A stretch of DNA of 64,000 bases from Candidatus Planktophila dulcis. Lineage in GTDB: Bacteria; Actinomycetota; Actinomycetes; Nanopelagicales; Nanopelagicaceae. Positions 18,541 to 26,836 of the stretch are shown here, piece after piece (the stretch's first letter is position 1; each line of letters opens with the position of its first letter). The position numbers and the translations under genes are program-made. Under the pieces are notes generated by a model. That model was not told the DNA's origin. It was given only the letters and a program-made list of their open reading frames with translations, and did no database searches. The stretch spans positions 248,001 to 312,000 of the forward strand of contig NZ_CP016777.1 in assembly GCF_002288225.1 (NCBI RefSeq). Reading direction: 5' to 3'.

Positions 18541-19806
18541 TTATTCTCGGGTTACCTTCGCACCAAGGCTCACTAGCTGCTCGGCAAAGTTTGGATATCC
18601 ACGATCGATGTGAAATGAGCCATCGACTGTTGTTTCACCATCAGATACAAGCGCTGCTAAGACAAGACCTGCTCCTGCACGAATATCAGTTGCCTCAACT
18701 GGGGCACCAGATAGCTGTGGAATACCGTCGATAGAGGCATGGTGGCCATCAACAGTGATTTGAGCGCCTAATCGCATGAGTTCATTGACGAACATAAAGC
18801 GTGATTCAAAGACATTTTCAGTGACAATCGAGTGACCATCTGCAATGGCATTCATGCCGATGATGAAGGGAAGAAGGTCAGTTGCAAAACCTGGGTAGGG
18901 AAGTGTTGCAACATCAATTGCTTTAGGGCGCTGATTCATCTGCACGCGGATGCCATCCTGTGTTGAGGTGATTATGGCGCCGGCAGATGTGAGTTTTTCT
19001 AACATCACTTCCATGTGGTCAGCACGACCGCCATGAATGGTGATATCACCTTGCGTCATTGCAGCTGCAAATGCCCATGTGCCGGCAATGATGCGATCGG
19101 TAATAGTGGTGTGATCTGTTGGCTTTAACTCTCTAACGCCTGTGATGGTGATGGTGGGTGTTCCAAGGCCTTCAATCTTCGCACCCATACCAATCAGGAA
19201 TTGCCCAAGGTCAACAAGATCTGGTTCGCGTGCTGCGTTATCAATTGTCGTGACACCTTTGGCAAGAACAGCTGCGGTCATAATGTTCTCTGTTGCACCC
19301 ACTGATGGGAAATCTAAATCAATTGATGTTCCAGTAAGACCATTTGGAGCTTTTGCGATGACATAACCATGTTCGACGTGAGCTTTTGCACCGAGCGATT
19401 CAAGGCCCTTGATGTGAAAATCAAGTCCACGTGAACCGATTGCATCTCCACCAGGCAGTGCCACTTCAGCTTTACCAAGGCGTGCAACAAGTGGACCAAG
19501 AACGTTAATTGATGCCCGCATCTTGCGCACGAGATCGTAATCTGCGCGGTGCAGGGGAGTAGCGGGAACATCGATGGTCACGACAGATCCATCGTGCGCT
19601 ACCGTGCAGCCAAGACGCGTGAGCAGGTCTGCCATGATGTCGACATCGGCAATATCTGGAACATTGCGAATTGTTGTTGTGCCGACGGCTAGTAGGGATG
19701 CTGCCATAAGCTTAAGGACTGAATTCTTAGCGCCAGTAACCGTTACTTCGCCCTGGAGGCGGCAGCCTCCAGTGATGCGGAAACGGTCGTCGGACGAAGA
19801 TGCCAT
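18541..19806 (-). CDS. murA: UDP-N-acetylglucosamine 1-carboxyvinyltransferase
   Basis: 421 residues, first committed step of peptidoglycan synthesis (enolpyruvyl transfer from PEP to UDP-GlcNAc). TGAKNSVLK carries the conserved Lys. The active-site loop reads [10 protein letters not shown], with Asp at about residue 121 where most MurA have Cys; the same Cys-to-Asp form in Mycobacterium tuberculosis is naturally fosfomycin resistant (established). The last 59 nt are duplicated at 3329-3387, marking this 3' end as an insertion site. Confidence 0.97.
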   Translation of the reverse strand: MASSSDDRFRITGGCRLQGEVTVTGAKNSVLKLMAASLLAVGTTTIRNVPDIADVDIMADLLTRLGCTVAHDGSVVTIDVPATPLHRADYDLVRKMRASINVLGPLVARLGKAEVALPGGDAIGSRGLDFHIKGLESLGAKAHVEHGYVIAKAPNGLTGTSIDLDFPSVGATENIMTAAVLAKGVTTIDNAAREPDLVDLGQFLIGMGAKIEGLGTPTITITGVRELKPTDHTTITDRIIAGTWAFAAAMTQGDITIHGGRADHMEVMLEKLTSAGAIITSTQDGIRVQMNQRPKAIDVATLPYPGFATDLLPFIIGMNAIADGHSIVTENVFESRFMFVNELMRLGAQITVDGHHASIDGIPQLSGAPVEATDIRAGAGLVLAALVSDGETTVDGSFHIDRGYPNFAEQLVSLGAKVTRE

Positions 19807-19812
19807 ATCCGA

Positions 19813-19818
19813 ATACTA
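19813..19818 (-). promoter_or_regulatory. -10 box of a leaderless murA promoter
   Basis: TAGTAT on the minus strand, exactly 6 nt before the murA ATG (19806), so transcription should begin at the start codon. It is back to back with a similar plus-strand box at 19823. Confidence 0.6.
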
Positions 19819-19822
19819 CTTA

Positions 19823-19828
19823 TAGGCT
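19823..19828 (+). promoter_or_regulatory. -10 box of a leaderless adenosyltransferase promoter
   Basis: TAGGCT followed by 6 nt and the ATG at 19835. The whole divergent murA/adenosyltransferase gap is only 28 bp, leaving no room for 5' leaders. Confidence 0.6.
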
Positions 19829-19834
19829 AGGGAC

Positions 19835-20407
19835 ATGGTTAATTTAACGCGTATTTACACAAAGACAGGCGATGACGGAACTACATCTCTTGGAGATATG
19901 AGCCGCACATCTAAAAATGACCCTCGCCTTGAAGCATATGCAACTGTCGATGAAGCTAACTCCACTATTGGTGTTGTGCTCGCAACAGATGAATTAGCCG
20001 ATTCAGTTCGCGAGCTCTTAGTCCGCATTCAAAATGACTTGTTTGATGTGGGAGCAGATCTCTGTACACCAGTAGTTGATGCACCTGCATTTGAGCCCCT
20101 TCGCGTCCTTGAGTCACAGGTTGTCTACTTGGAAGAGCAAATTGATCACTACAACAAAGATCTTGAAGCACTTCGTTCATTCGTGCTTCCATCAGGAACT
20201 CCTGCTGCTGCCCACCTTCATGTTGCTCGCACCGTTGTTCGTCGTGCAGAGCGCCGCACATGGGCTGCTATCCACGCATTCGGTGGCGGTGTGAATCCAT
20301 TGACAGCTAAATACCTCAACCGTTGTTCAGATCTACTCTTCGTTCTTGCACGTGTTGCCAATAAGAAGATTGGCGATCAGCTCTGGGTTCCTGGAGCTAA
20401 TCGCTAA
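19835..20407 (+). CDS. pduO: PduO-type cob(I)alamin adenosyltransferase
   Basis: 190 residues. It transfers adenosine from ATP to cob(I)alamin to form coenzyme B12. Hallmarks are the N-terminal ATP-binding YTKTGDDGTTSLGD, RLEAYATVDEANS, and the C-terminal helix with RRAERRTW...VNPLTAKYLNRCSDLLFVLAR. Its place divergent from murA and near the atp operon is common in actinobacteria. The end overlaps the convergent 20404 gene by 4 nt. Confidence 0.94.
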   Translation: MVNLTRIYTKTGDDGTTSLGDMSRTSKNDPRLEAYATVDEANSTIGVVLATDELADSVRELLVRIQNDLFDVGADLCTPVVDAPAFEPLRVLESQVVYLEEQIDHYNKDLEALRSFVLPSGTPAAAHLHVARTVVRRAERRTWAAIHAFGGGVNPLTAKYLNRCSDLLFVLARVANKKIGDQLWVPGANR

Positions 20408-20730
20408 GCAAAGCTTTTCAGGTGAGCGCGAGCTGCGCTCTCTTCCTCTGGAAAGACAAAGATTCGTGGTCCTTCTTTTGTCTGTGTCAGCGTTGCCTTA
20501 ATCCCCACAGCAATAAGTTTCTGACGTAGTACTTCACCCTCAATATGATTTGTGGGTTTTGCAACTGCCACGAGAGTTCCATATTCACTATCGAGTCCAG
20601 CACGTGGTGTTCGCATCACAACAGATTTGCCACGCGCAGATGTCCATTTCAGAATCAAGATTAAAAAGAAAACTACTGGAAACCCAGCAAGGCTCATGAG
20701 GAAGAGCTTGTTATCAACTCCGCCGAGCAT
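20404..20730 (-). CDS. small membrane-anchored protein, function unknown
   Basis: 108 residues: one N-terminal membrane helix (NKLFLMSLAGFPVVFFLILILKW), a basic linker, then a soluble part (GTLVAVAKPTNHIEGEVLRQKLIAVGIKATLTQTKEGPRIFVF) that resembles the small signal-transducing PII-like DUF2007 fold; that match is by eye only. Its ATG overlaps the stop of the 20730 gene by one base (TAATG), so the two are coupled. Confidence 0.65.
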   Translation of the reverse strand: MLGGVDNKLFLMSLAGFPVVFFLILILKWTSARGKSVVMRTPRAGLDSEYGTLVAVAKPTNHIEGEVLRQKLIAVGIKATLTQTKEGPRIFVFPEEESAARAHLKSFA

Positions 20731-21473
20731 TAGCCGTTGACCTTTGTAAATGTCACAGTTTGAGTTCCTTCAGGCTTTGCCTCTTGATGGCAGACAACTT
20801 CAATACTGGAGACATATTCCAGTGATGCAATAGGTTCAGGAGAGATGAGCAAGATTGTCTTCACTTCTCGGGCAAGGCTGGCACCAGTGATGGTGCGCAG
20901 GTTACCGATGAGATCCTTATTTTGTGCATAGACCTTTGAATTTACTTCCCACCACACACATCCTGTTTCAGCGGCCACTTGTACTGCGCCACAGATAAAT
21001 GTGGAACAGGCTGCAACCTGTGATGCAAGGTTTCCTTTAGCTGAGATAACGCCAACAAGTTCTTTGCTAGTCGGGATCTTTGCATAGATTCCTGATGCAT
21101 ATTCAAAGTCAACGGGAGGCCATATCGGTTTAGGAGAAGGTGAAACCTTCACCTTCTTACGAGGCTTTGGCTTGGGCTTTGGTTTTGGTTTGACCGTCGG
21201 CTTTGCTGTTGTGGCCGAGGTTCCAGTTGCAGTTGGTTTTGCAGTTGCTTTGGCAGTAGTAGCTGGCTTTGCAGTGGTCTTTGAAGTTGTCTTCGCGGTC
21301 GGTTTAACAGTTGGCTTGGCTGTGGCTTTTGTCGTCGCCTTCGCTGTTGGCTTCGCTGTTGCTTTCGCCGTTGTCTTCGCAGTCGGTGTTGGAGTCGGCT
21401 TCTTTGTGGCAGCAATTGCTGAACTTCCTGACATCACCAAAGTGAGTGCAAGGAAGATGGAGAGTTTTCTCAA
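20730..21473 (-). CDS. secreted protein with long Thr/Lys/Ala/Pro repeat linker
   Basis: About 247 residues. The TTG at 21473 is chosen: GGAG lies 5 nt upstream, it gives a clean signal peptide (RKLSIFLALTLVMSGSSAIAA), and it overlaps the permease TGA as TTGA; the longer frame runs inside the permease gene. Residues about 25-125 are low-complexity KPTAKATT-like repeats ending in (KP)n and KKVKVSPSPKP, a cell-wall-spanning linker. The C-terminal 120 residues, with three Cys, form a globular part I do not recognise. Possibly a substrate or partner of the adjacent ABC-2 exporter (inference). Confidence 0.7.
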   Translation of the reverse strand: MRKLSIFLALTLVMSGSSAIAATKKPTPTPTAKTTAKATAKPTAKATTKATAKPTVKPTAKTTSKTTAKPATTAKATAKPTATGTSATTAKPTVKPKPKPKPKPRKKVKVSPSPKPIWPPVDFEYASGIYAKIPTSKELVGVISAKGNLASQVAACSTFICGAVQVAAETGCVWWEVNSKVYAQNKDLIGNLRTITGASLAREVKTILLISPEPIASLEYVSSIEVVCHQEAKPEGTQTVTFTKVNG

Positions 21474-22261
21474 TCGCGCTCCCACTTGAAGCTGCGCACT
21501 GCCCAGATCAATCCGACTACGAGCCATGCAGCAATAATGGCAAAGGTGCGGCCAGTTTCCCAATTACTGGCAACTTCACGCGTAGCGAAGGAGTCTGGCA
21601 GGAAGACTGAACGTGCTCCTTGTGTCATCCACTTGAGTGGAAATATCGCAGCAACTTGCTGCATCCAGTGTGGAAGATCTGTGAAGACAAAAAAGACTCC
21701 ACTAAAGAATTGAAGAACGATTACAACAGGGGATACGACAGCGGAAGCGCCACGTCCACTCTTTGGAACATTAGAGAATGCGATTCCAAGAACTGTCGAA
21801 CATGCACTTCCTAAAACAAGGAGTGCAGCAAGTAATAACCACTTATCGGCACCCGTCGGTAGGTTTACGCCAAAGAATGCAACACCAGCTGCCAGAAGAA
21901 GGAAGACCTGAATCAGCATGCTTAAGGTGACCAAGATTGCCTTGCCGATGAAGTAGCTACTAGCTGGCATTGGAGTGCCACGCAATCGTTTCAAGGTTCC
22001 AAAGTCGCGCTCCATAGGAATCATGATGGCAAGTTGTTGAAAACCTGTATTTACAAGACCGGATGCAATCATTCCTGCCACGAAGTACTGGCTAAAGGTC
22101 ACACCTTCTGCAATGGAGTTAGAGAAGACTGAACCGAAGATGGCAAGCAAGATAAGAGGAAAGAGCATCGTGAAGACAACAGATTCACGTTGGCGCATGA
22201 ACTGTTTGATCTCAAGGCCACCACGGGCAATACCAATCGAGAGCGCAGTTGGCTTACTCAT
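21470..22261 (-). CDS. ABC-2 type transporter permease
   Basis: About 263 residues with six membrane segments and the ABC-2 signature region (MERDFGTLKRLRGTPMPASSYFIGKAI; VVIVLQFFSGVFFVFTDLP). Drug- or lipid-exporter type (DrrB/NatB-like). The ATG at 22261 lies within the end of the ATPase gene (8-nt overlap). Substrate unknown. Confidence 0.9.
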   Translation of the reverse strand: MSKPTALSIGIARGGLEIKQFMRQRESVVFTMLFPLILLAIFGSVFSNSIAEGVTFSQYFVAGMIASGLVNTGFQQLAIMIPMERDFGTLKRLRGTPMPASSYFIGKAILVTLSMLIQVFLLLAAGVAFFGVNLPTGADKWLLLAALLVLGSACSTVLGIAFSNVPKSGRGASAVVSPVVIVLQFFSGVFFVFTDLPHWMQQVAAIFPLKWMTQGARSVFLPDSFATREVASNWETGRTFAIIAAWLVVGLIWAVRSFKWERD

Positions 22262-23108
22262 GTGTGCCCCCAATCATCTCGAGGTAGATATCTTCAAGGG
22301 AGGCGCGCTTGACGTTGAGTTCAGGAACTTCGCCACCGAATTGAGCAGAGAGTTGATTAACGAGCTGCGTTGGGTTGGCAGATTTCTCACTGCGAAGTTC
22401 TGTGCCATCACGCCAAGAAATGGTTGCAAGAGAAGTTGCTCGGCCACCTAAGAGTGCAGGAGTTGATACCTCAATAATCTTTCCACGATTGATGACTGCA
22501 ACGCGGTCTGCAAGTGCTTCAGCCTCATCGAGGTAGTGAGTAGTGAGAAGAATCGTTGCGCCTTCATCGCGAAGCTTTCGAATCAGCTGCCAGAATGCGC
22601 GACGCGCTTCTGGGTCAAAGCCAGTTGTAGGTTCATCGAGGAAGATAAGTTCAGGACTACCAATAATGCCGAGTGCAACATCGAGGCGTCGTCGTTGACC
22701 GCCCGATAATGTGCGCCCTAGCGCATCTGCTTTTTCAGTAAGCCCTACAAGTTCAATGACTTCGCGAGGATCTTTTGAATTTTCGTAATACTTGGCAAAA
22801 TGTGAAACAGATTCATAGACGGTGAGATCTCCTGCATCAGCAGTTGATTGCAGAACGATGCCGATGCGATCGCGCCAAGCTTGCCCAGCTCTTCCTTTGG
22901 TGGCGGGGTCAAAGCCAAGGACCTTTACATCTCCTGCATCACGGTCACGAAAGCCCTCAAGGATTTCAACTGTGGTTGTCTTTCCGGCGCCATTGGGGCC
23001 AAGGAGTGCGAATATCTCACCTTGCTCGATAGCCAGGTCTAGGCCATCGACTGCGTGGGTTGAGCCATAGCTCTTACGAAGACCCGAAACGCTAATGACT
23101 GTGCTCAC
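22254..23108 (-). CDS. ABC transporter ATP-binding protein (DrrA/CcmA-like)
   Basis: 284 residues. Walker A GPNGAGKTT (near 37), signature LSGGQRRRLDVALG, Walker B LIFLDEPTTGFDPEARR and an H-loop TTHYLDEAEAL. GTG start at 23108. It pairs with the overlapping permease to form an exporter, and with the downstream repeat protein in one transcript. Confidence 0.94.
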   Translation of the reverse strand: MSTVISVSGLRKSYGSTHAVDGLDLAIEQGEIFALLGPNGAGKTTTVEILEGFRDRDAGDVKVLGFDPATKGRAGQAWRDRIGIVLQSTADAGDLTVYESVSHFAKYYENSKDPREVIELVGLTEKADALGRTLSGGQRRRLDVALGIIGSPELIFLDEPTTGFDPEARRAFWQLIRKLRDEGATILLTTHYLDEAEALADRVAVINRGKIIEVSTPALLGGRATSLATISWRDGTELRSEKSANPTQLVNQLSAQFGGEVPELNVKRASLEDIYLEMIGGTHE

Positions 23109-23155
23109 ATGGCTATCTTGTCACCGACGGCGCAAAAGTGCGAGAAAATAGGAGC

Positions 23156-23473
23156 ATGAGCCCGCGTAAGAATTATCCCAAAAATCGTAGGCCTAAAAGT
23201 GGCGATGATGAACCCATCACCATTGCATCCAATCAAAGTTTTGAAGAAGATGAGAATGGTTTATGGACTGTCAGAAAACTCACTGGATCTGCTGCCAATA
23301 AACCATATCGCTGTCCTGGATGTGATCAAGTAATTCCAATGGCAACGCCACATACTGTTGCATGGCTTGATGGAGATGAAGATAACCGCAGACATTGGCA
23401 TAACGCATGCTGGAGTAAGCGAAATAACCGCGGGCCTCGCACAGAGCGCACGCGTAATGCACCTCGCTACTAA
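23156..23473 (+). CDS. conserved actinobacterial zinc-ribbon-like protein
   Basis: About 105 residues. A basic disordered start (MSPRKNYPKNRRPK) is followed by GLWTVRKLTGSAANKPYRCPGCDQVIPMATPHTVAWL and HWHNACWSKR; the CPGC and HxxC pairs look like a metal site. It resembles a short protein annotated loosely as ATP/GTP-binding in actinobacteria, which I would not rely on. ATG 23156 gives the usual MSPR start; a GTG at 23138 is also open. Confidence 0.7.
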   Translation: MSPRKNYPKNRRPKSGDDEPITIASNQSFEEDENGLWTVRKLTGSAANKPYRCPGCDQVIPMATPHTVAWLDGDEDNRRHWHNACWSKRNNRGPRTERTRNAPRY

Positions 23474-23476
23474 TAG

Positions 23477-24958
23477 TTAGCTAAGACGTCCCTTAAGTAG
23501 CTTTGTTACTCTCACAATTAATCTGTCATTACTTGGCGTGCGAGAGAAGCTTGTAAATGCAATCGGAAGTTGGAATCGTGCACGGACAACTGTGCGAGGG
23601 TAAGTAAATTCAAGAATTCCTTCAGGTCCATGAATACGTCCATAGCCACTATCTTTCACACCACCGAATGGAACTGAATCAACTGCTGCAAATGAGATCA
23701 CAGAGTTGATGGCAACCATTCCTGTGTGTAGTTGGGATGCAATATGTTTTCCGCGGTGCTTTGACCAGACAGCAGCACCTAACCCATAGCGTGAAGTATT
23801 AGTGAGCTCAATCGCCTGTGCCATATTCTTCACACGATTAATCGCAATGGTTGGCCCAAAGGTTTCCTCTGTCATTGCAATGGAATCTTCAGGAACATCG
23901 CAGAGAATTACTGGTTCAACAAAGGGGGCTTTAACTGAATCTGAGCCACCCATCAATACCTTGGCACCACGTGCTATGGCATCATCAATATGGGATTGAA
24001 TAATAGGTATTTGCTTTGGCATTGTTGTGGGGCCATATTTGCCAGAGCCAGGAGCACCGGGATGAATATCTCGTGCAATCTCTAAAACCTTCTCAATGAA
24101 TTTATCGGCAACGCGTTCATCCACATAAACGCGCTCTGCACCAATACAGGTCTGACCTGCATTAGAAAATGCTGACCACACGGTCGCATCGGCAGCTCTC
24201 TTGATATCAGCATCGTGAGCCACAATCACAGGATCTTTTCCACCACATTCAAGAACAACTGGGGTCATATGTGAGGCACAGGTTGCTGCAACTAGCTTTG
24301 CGGTCCGCGTTGAACCAGTAAATGCCAACTTATCTATGCCACTTTCGCACAAGAACTTTCCTGTCTCGCCAAGGCCAGTGATGCAGGTGAAGATATCTGC
24401 GAGCATGCAGGAATCAAGAAAAGATTGCGCAAGGTATTGGCCCACACCAGGTGTGTATTCACTGGGCTTAAAGACAACGGTATTTCCTGCAGCAAGTGCA
24501 TATGCAATCGAACCGAGTGGAGTAAAGACCGGGTAATTCCATGGGCCAATGACTCCCACAACTCCAACAGGGGATCGCTCAACAGTTGCTGACATATTTG
24601 CCATCAGAAGACCAGGGGAGCGGTGTGATGTGCGCATGACAGACTCTGCATGACGGGCAGCCCATGCAATATGTCCAGCAGCCAATGCTGCCTCAAGTTT
24701 TGCATCACTGACTGGTTTTCCAGTTTCAAGGGAGACAAGTTCAGTGAGCGAATCAATATTGGCAAGCAGATCTGAACTCCACTTCAACAAGACTTTGCGA
24801 CGTCCCCGAAAACCTAAATCACGCCACTCTTGTGAAGCAGTGCGCGCTCTATCGACTGCAGCTTTGACTGCAGCTTCGCTATAGATTTCATGAGAGGCGA
24901 TAACCTCATTGGTCACAGGGTTATGAGAATCAAATGTCGCATTTTTTGAGGGAGCCAT
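23477..24958 (-). CDS. NAD(P)-dependent aldehyde dehydrogenase
   Basis: About 493 residues, succinate-semialdehyde/aldehyde dehydrogenase type: VGVIGPWNYPVFTPLG, TGSTRTAKLV cofactor loop, catalytic Glu in VLECGGKDP, and catalytic Cys in NAGQTCIGAERVYV. Ends with a basic LLKGRLS tail. ATG 24958 is supported by a TAGTCT box exactly 6 nt upstream. Substrate uncertain. Confidence 0.93.
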   Translation of the reverse strand: MAPSKNATFDSHNPVTNEVIASHEIYSEAAVKAAVDRARTASQEWRDLGFRGRRKVLLKWSSDLLANIDSLTELVSLETGKPVSDAKLEAALAAGHIAWAARHAESVMRTSHRSPGLLMANMSATVERSPVGVVGVIGPWNYPVFTPLGSIAYALAAGNTVVFKPSEYTPGVGQYLAQSFLDSCMLADIFTCITGLGETGKFLCESGIDKLAFTGSTRTAKLVAATCASHMTPVVLECGGKDPVIVAHDADIKRAADATVWSAFSNAGQTCIGAERVYVDERVADKFIEKVLEIARDIHPGAPGSGKYGPTTMPKQIPIIQSHIDDAIARGAKVLMGGSDSVKAPFVEPVILCDVPEDSIAMTEETFGPTIAINRVKNMAQAIELTNTSRYGLGAAVWSKHRGKHIASQLHTGMVAINSVISFAAVDSVPFGGVKDSGYGRIHGPEGILEFTYPRTVVRARFQLPIAFTSFSRTPSNDRLIVRVTKLLKGRLS

Positions 24959-24964
24959 GAGCAA

Positions 24965-24970
24965 AGACTA
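24965..24970 (-). promoter_or_regulatory. -10 box of a leaderless aldehyde dehydrogenase promoter
   Basis: TAGTCT on the minus strand, 6 nt before ATG 24958. It shares two bases with the plus-strand -10 at 24969, so the divergent promoters cannot both be occupied at once. Confidence 0.6.
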
Positions 24971-24974
24971 GACT
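24969..24974 (+). promoter_or_regulatory. -10 box of a leaderless hydrolase promoter
   Basis: TAGACT, 6 nt before the ATG at 24981, overlapping the opposite-strand box at 24965-24970. Confidence 0.6.
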
Positions 24975-24980
24975 GCAACT

Positions 24981-25691
24981 ATGTCGGAACCAATCCGCCC
25001 CAGCACAATTCTTGCTGGTCTGCGCACCCCATTTACCGTCACTACAGAAGATGGCCAAACCTTGATCGGTGAGGTCAGTGCGCCTTTGAGTAATCCAACC
25101 TCTGCAATTCTCTGCTGTCATCCCAATCCAACCGGTGGCGGAATGATGGATAGCCATATCTATAAGAAGGCAGCTAATCGATTGCCTGAGATGGCAGGAA
25201 TTACTGTCGTTCGCTTTAACACCCGTGGAACAAGCAGTGAAGCTGGAACAAGCACAGGTACGTATGACAATGGTCGGGCTGAGAAATACGATGTTGAAGC
25301 GATGATTCGTTACTGCTTCGATACATTACAACTTACTGAACTCTGGGTTGTTGGTTGGTCATTTGGAACAAGTATTGCCATAAGTCATGCACGTGATTCT
25401 CGCGTGAAAGGACTCATTCTCTTAAGTCCGACTTTGCTCGATATCGTCGATGGAGATCTTGAATTTTGGGCCAAAGATGGAAGGCCTATGACAGCGCTCA
25501 TTCCAGAATTTGATGACTACTTAAAGCCTGATCAAGCAAAGATCAGATTTTCAGTCGTCCCACAGGTTGATTTGATTCCTGTCGATGGCGCAAAGCACTT
25601 ATGGGTGGGAGAACCATCTGTGCATCGCGTGCTCAGTGAAATCACGCGAATAGTTGCACCAAATCGCTTGCCTCTACCTACTGAAGTTTAA
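24981..25691 (+). CDS. alpha/beta hydrolase
   Basis: 236 residues. The strand-helix pattern CCHPNPTGGGMMDSHIYKK and VVRFNTRGTSSE resembles the DUF of bacterial dienelactone-hydrolase-like proteins; nucleophile elbow GWSFGTS (Ser), with late catalytic His in VDGAKHLW. Serine hydrolase of unknown substrate. It ends 4 nt into the convergent AI-2E transporter gene. Confidence 0.88.
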   Translation: MSEPIRPSTILAGLRTPFTVTTEDGQTLIGEVSAPLSNPTSAILCCHPNPTGGGMMDSHIYKKAANRLPEMAGITVVRFNTRGTSSEAGTSTGTYDNGRAEKYDVEAMIRYCFDTLQLTELWVVGWSFGTSIAISHARDSRVKGLILLSPTLLDIVDGDLEFWAKDGRPMTALIPEFDDYLKPDQAKIRFSVVPQVDLIPVDGAKHLWVGEPSVHRVLSEITRIVAPNRLPLPTEV

Positions 25692-26803
25692 GACTTCTCC
25701 GCGCGAGGATAAACAACTTCTTCAAGAATAAGAATGATTGAAGCGGCAACAGGTACTGCTAAGAGTCCACCGACAAGCCCAAGAAGTGATGTTCCTAAGA
25801 GCGCAGCAATGATGGTGACAGCGCCTGGGACGTTCAGTGTGCGCTTCATAATCTTCGGTGTGAGAATGTAATTCTCCACCTGCACATAGACGACATAACC
25901 GATAAATGCTGCAACGCCGATTGTGATTGATTGTGTGAGTGCAATGATTGTGTAAACACCTGCGCCGATAAAGTGTCCAATAAGTGGAACTAGACCACAG
26001 ATAAAGATGATGATGCCGATTGCAACAGGGGATGGCAGACCCAAGATAAGTGCGAGGACGGTCATAAATATTGCAGCAAAGAATGAGACCAAAATCTGAC
26101 TTCCCACAAATGCTCCAACGCGAGAAATAATAGCTTCGGTAAGTGCAGCAACACGTGGTCTGCGAGAAGCTGGAACCAACTTAAGTCCAAGCTCAGTTGC
26201 TTGTGGCAGCGATGTGATGAAGTACAAAGTCAGAACGAGGATTGTGAGCGCAGTAAAAGTTCCAGAGAGAACGCTCTTGCCAACGCCAATAACGCCACCA
26301 AAAGCGGTAATCAAGAGAGTTCCATCTGATGTGACAGAGCTCAATTTCTTCTGCAGAGTATCAATAATTCCGTATTGATCGTTGAGGTTGGCAATCGTTG
26401 CATTGTTCTTCAGACTTTCAAGAAGTGAAGGTGCTGATTCAATGAGGTTAGTACCCTGAGAAATAATGGGAGGAACAATGAGTGCTGCAAAAAGTCCAAC
26501 AAAGGCAATAACTGCAACAAAGATCACAGCAACTGCCCCAGCTCGGGACAAACCACGTCTGCGAATTGCTTCCACCGCAGGATTAAGTCCTGTCGCTAAG
26601 AAGAGCGCAACAAGGATTAAGACAAAGACCCCAGATGCACTTGCTAGTGCGCGCATCAGAACGAAGGCGCTGAGTGCTCCGATTGTTGCAACAAAGCCAA
26701 AGTAGAAGGGATGACCGCGGTCTATTGGAGCCCCTGCTGCTCCAAAATCTGCAGGAGCAGGTGTTTCTTTTGGTTTTCTCTTCATGCGCTCTGAAATGGC
26801 CAT
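25688..26803 (-). CDS. AI-2E family transporter (PerM-like membrane protein)
   Basis: 371 residues with seven to eight membrane helices and the family's central PPIISQGTNLIESAPSLLESL extramembrane region and LILGLPSPVAIGIIIFICGLVPLIGHFIGAG. Members export small molecules or ions; specificity is not predictable here. TACAAT lies 5 nt before the ATG, so it may also be leaderless. Confidence 0.9.
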   Translation of the reverse strand: MAISERMKRKPKETPAPADFGAAGAPIDRGHPFYFGFVATIGALSAFVLMRALASASGVFVLILVALFLATGLNPAVEAIRRRGLSRAGAVAVIFVAVIAFVGLFAALIVPPIISQGTNLIESAPSLLESLKNNATIANLNDQYGIIDTLQKKLSSVTSDGTLLITAFGGVIGVGKSVLSGTFTALTILVLTLYFITSLPQATELGLKLVPASRRPRVAALTEAIISRVGAFVGSQILVSFFAAIFMTVLALILGLPSPVAIGIIIFICGLVPLIGHFIGAGVYTIIALTQSITIGVAAFIGYVVYVQVENYILTPKIMKRTLNVPGAVTIIAALLGTSLLGLVGGLLAVPVAASIILILEEVVYPRAEKS

Positions 26804-26836
26804 GCTTTATTGTAAAGGTAAGAGAGAATAACCCCC

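Noticed and set aside
21149-21489. Open frames on both strands across the repeat gene (Gln/Arg-rich and Val/Ala-rich)
   Set aside because: They are shadows of the low-complexity KPTAKAT-coding repeats.
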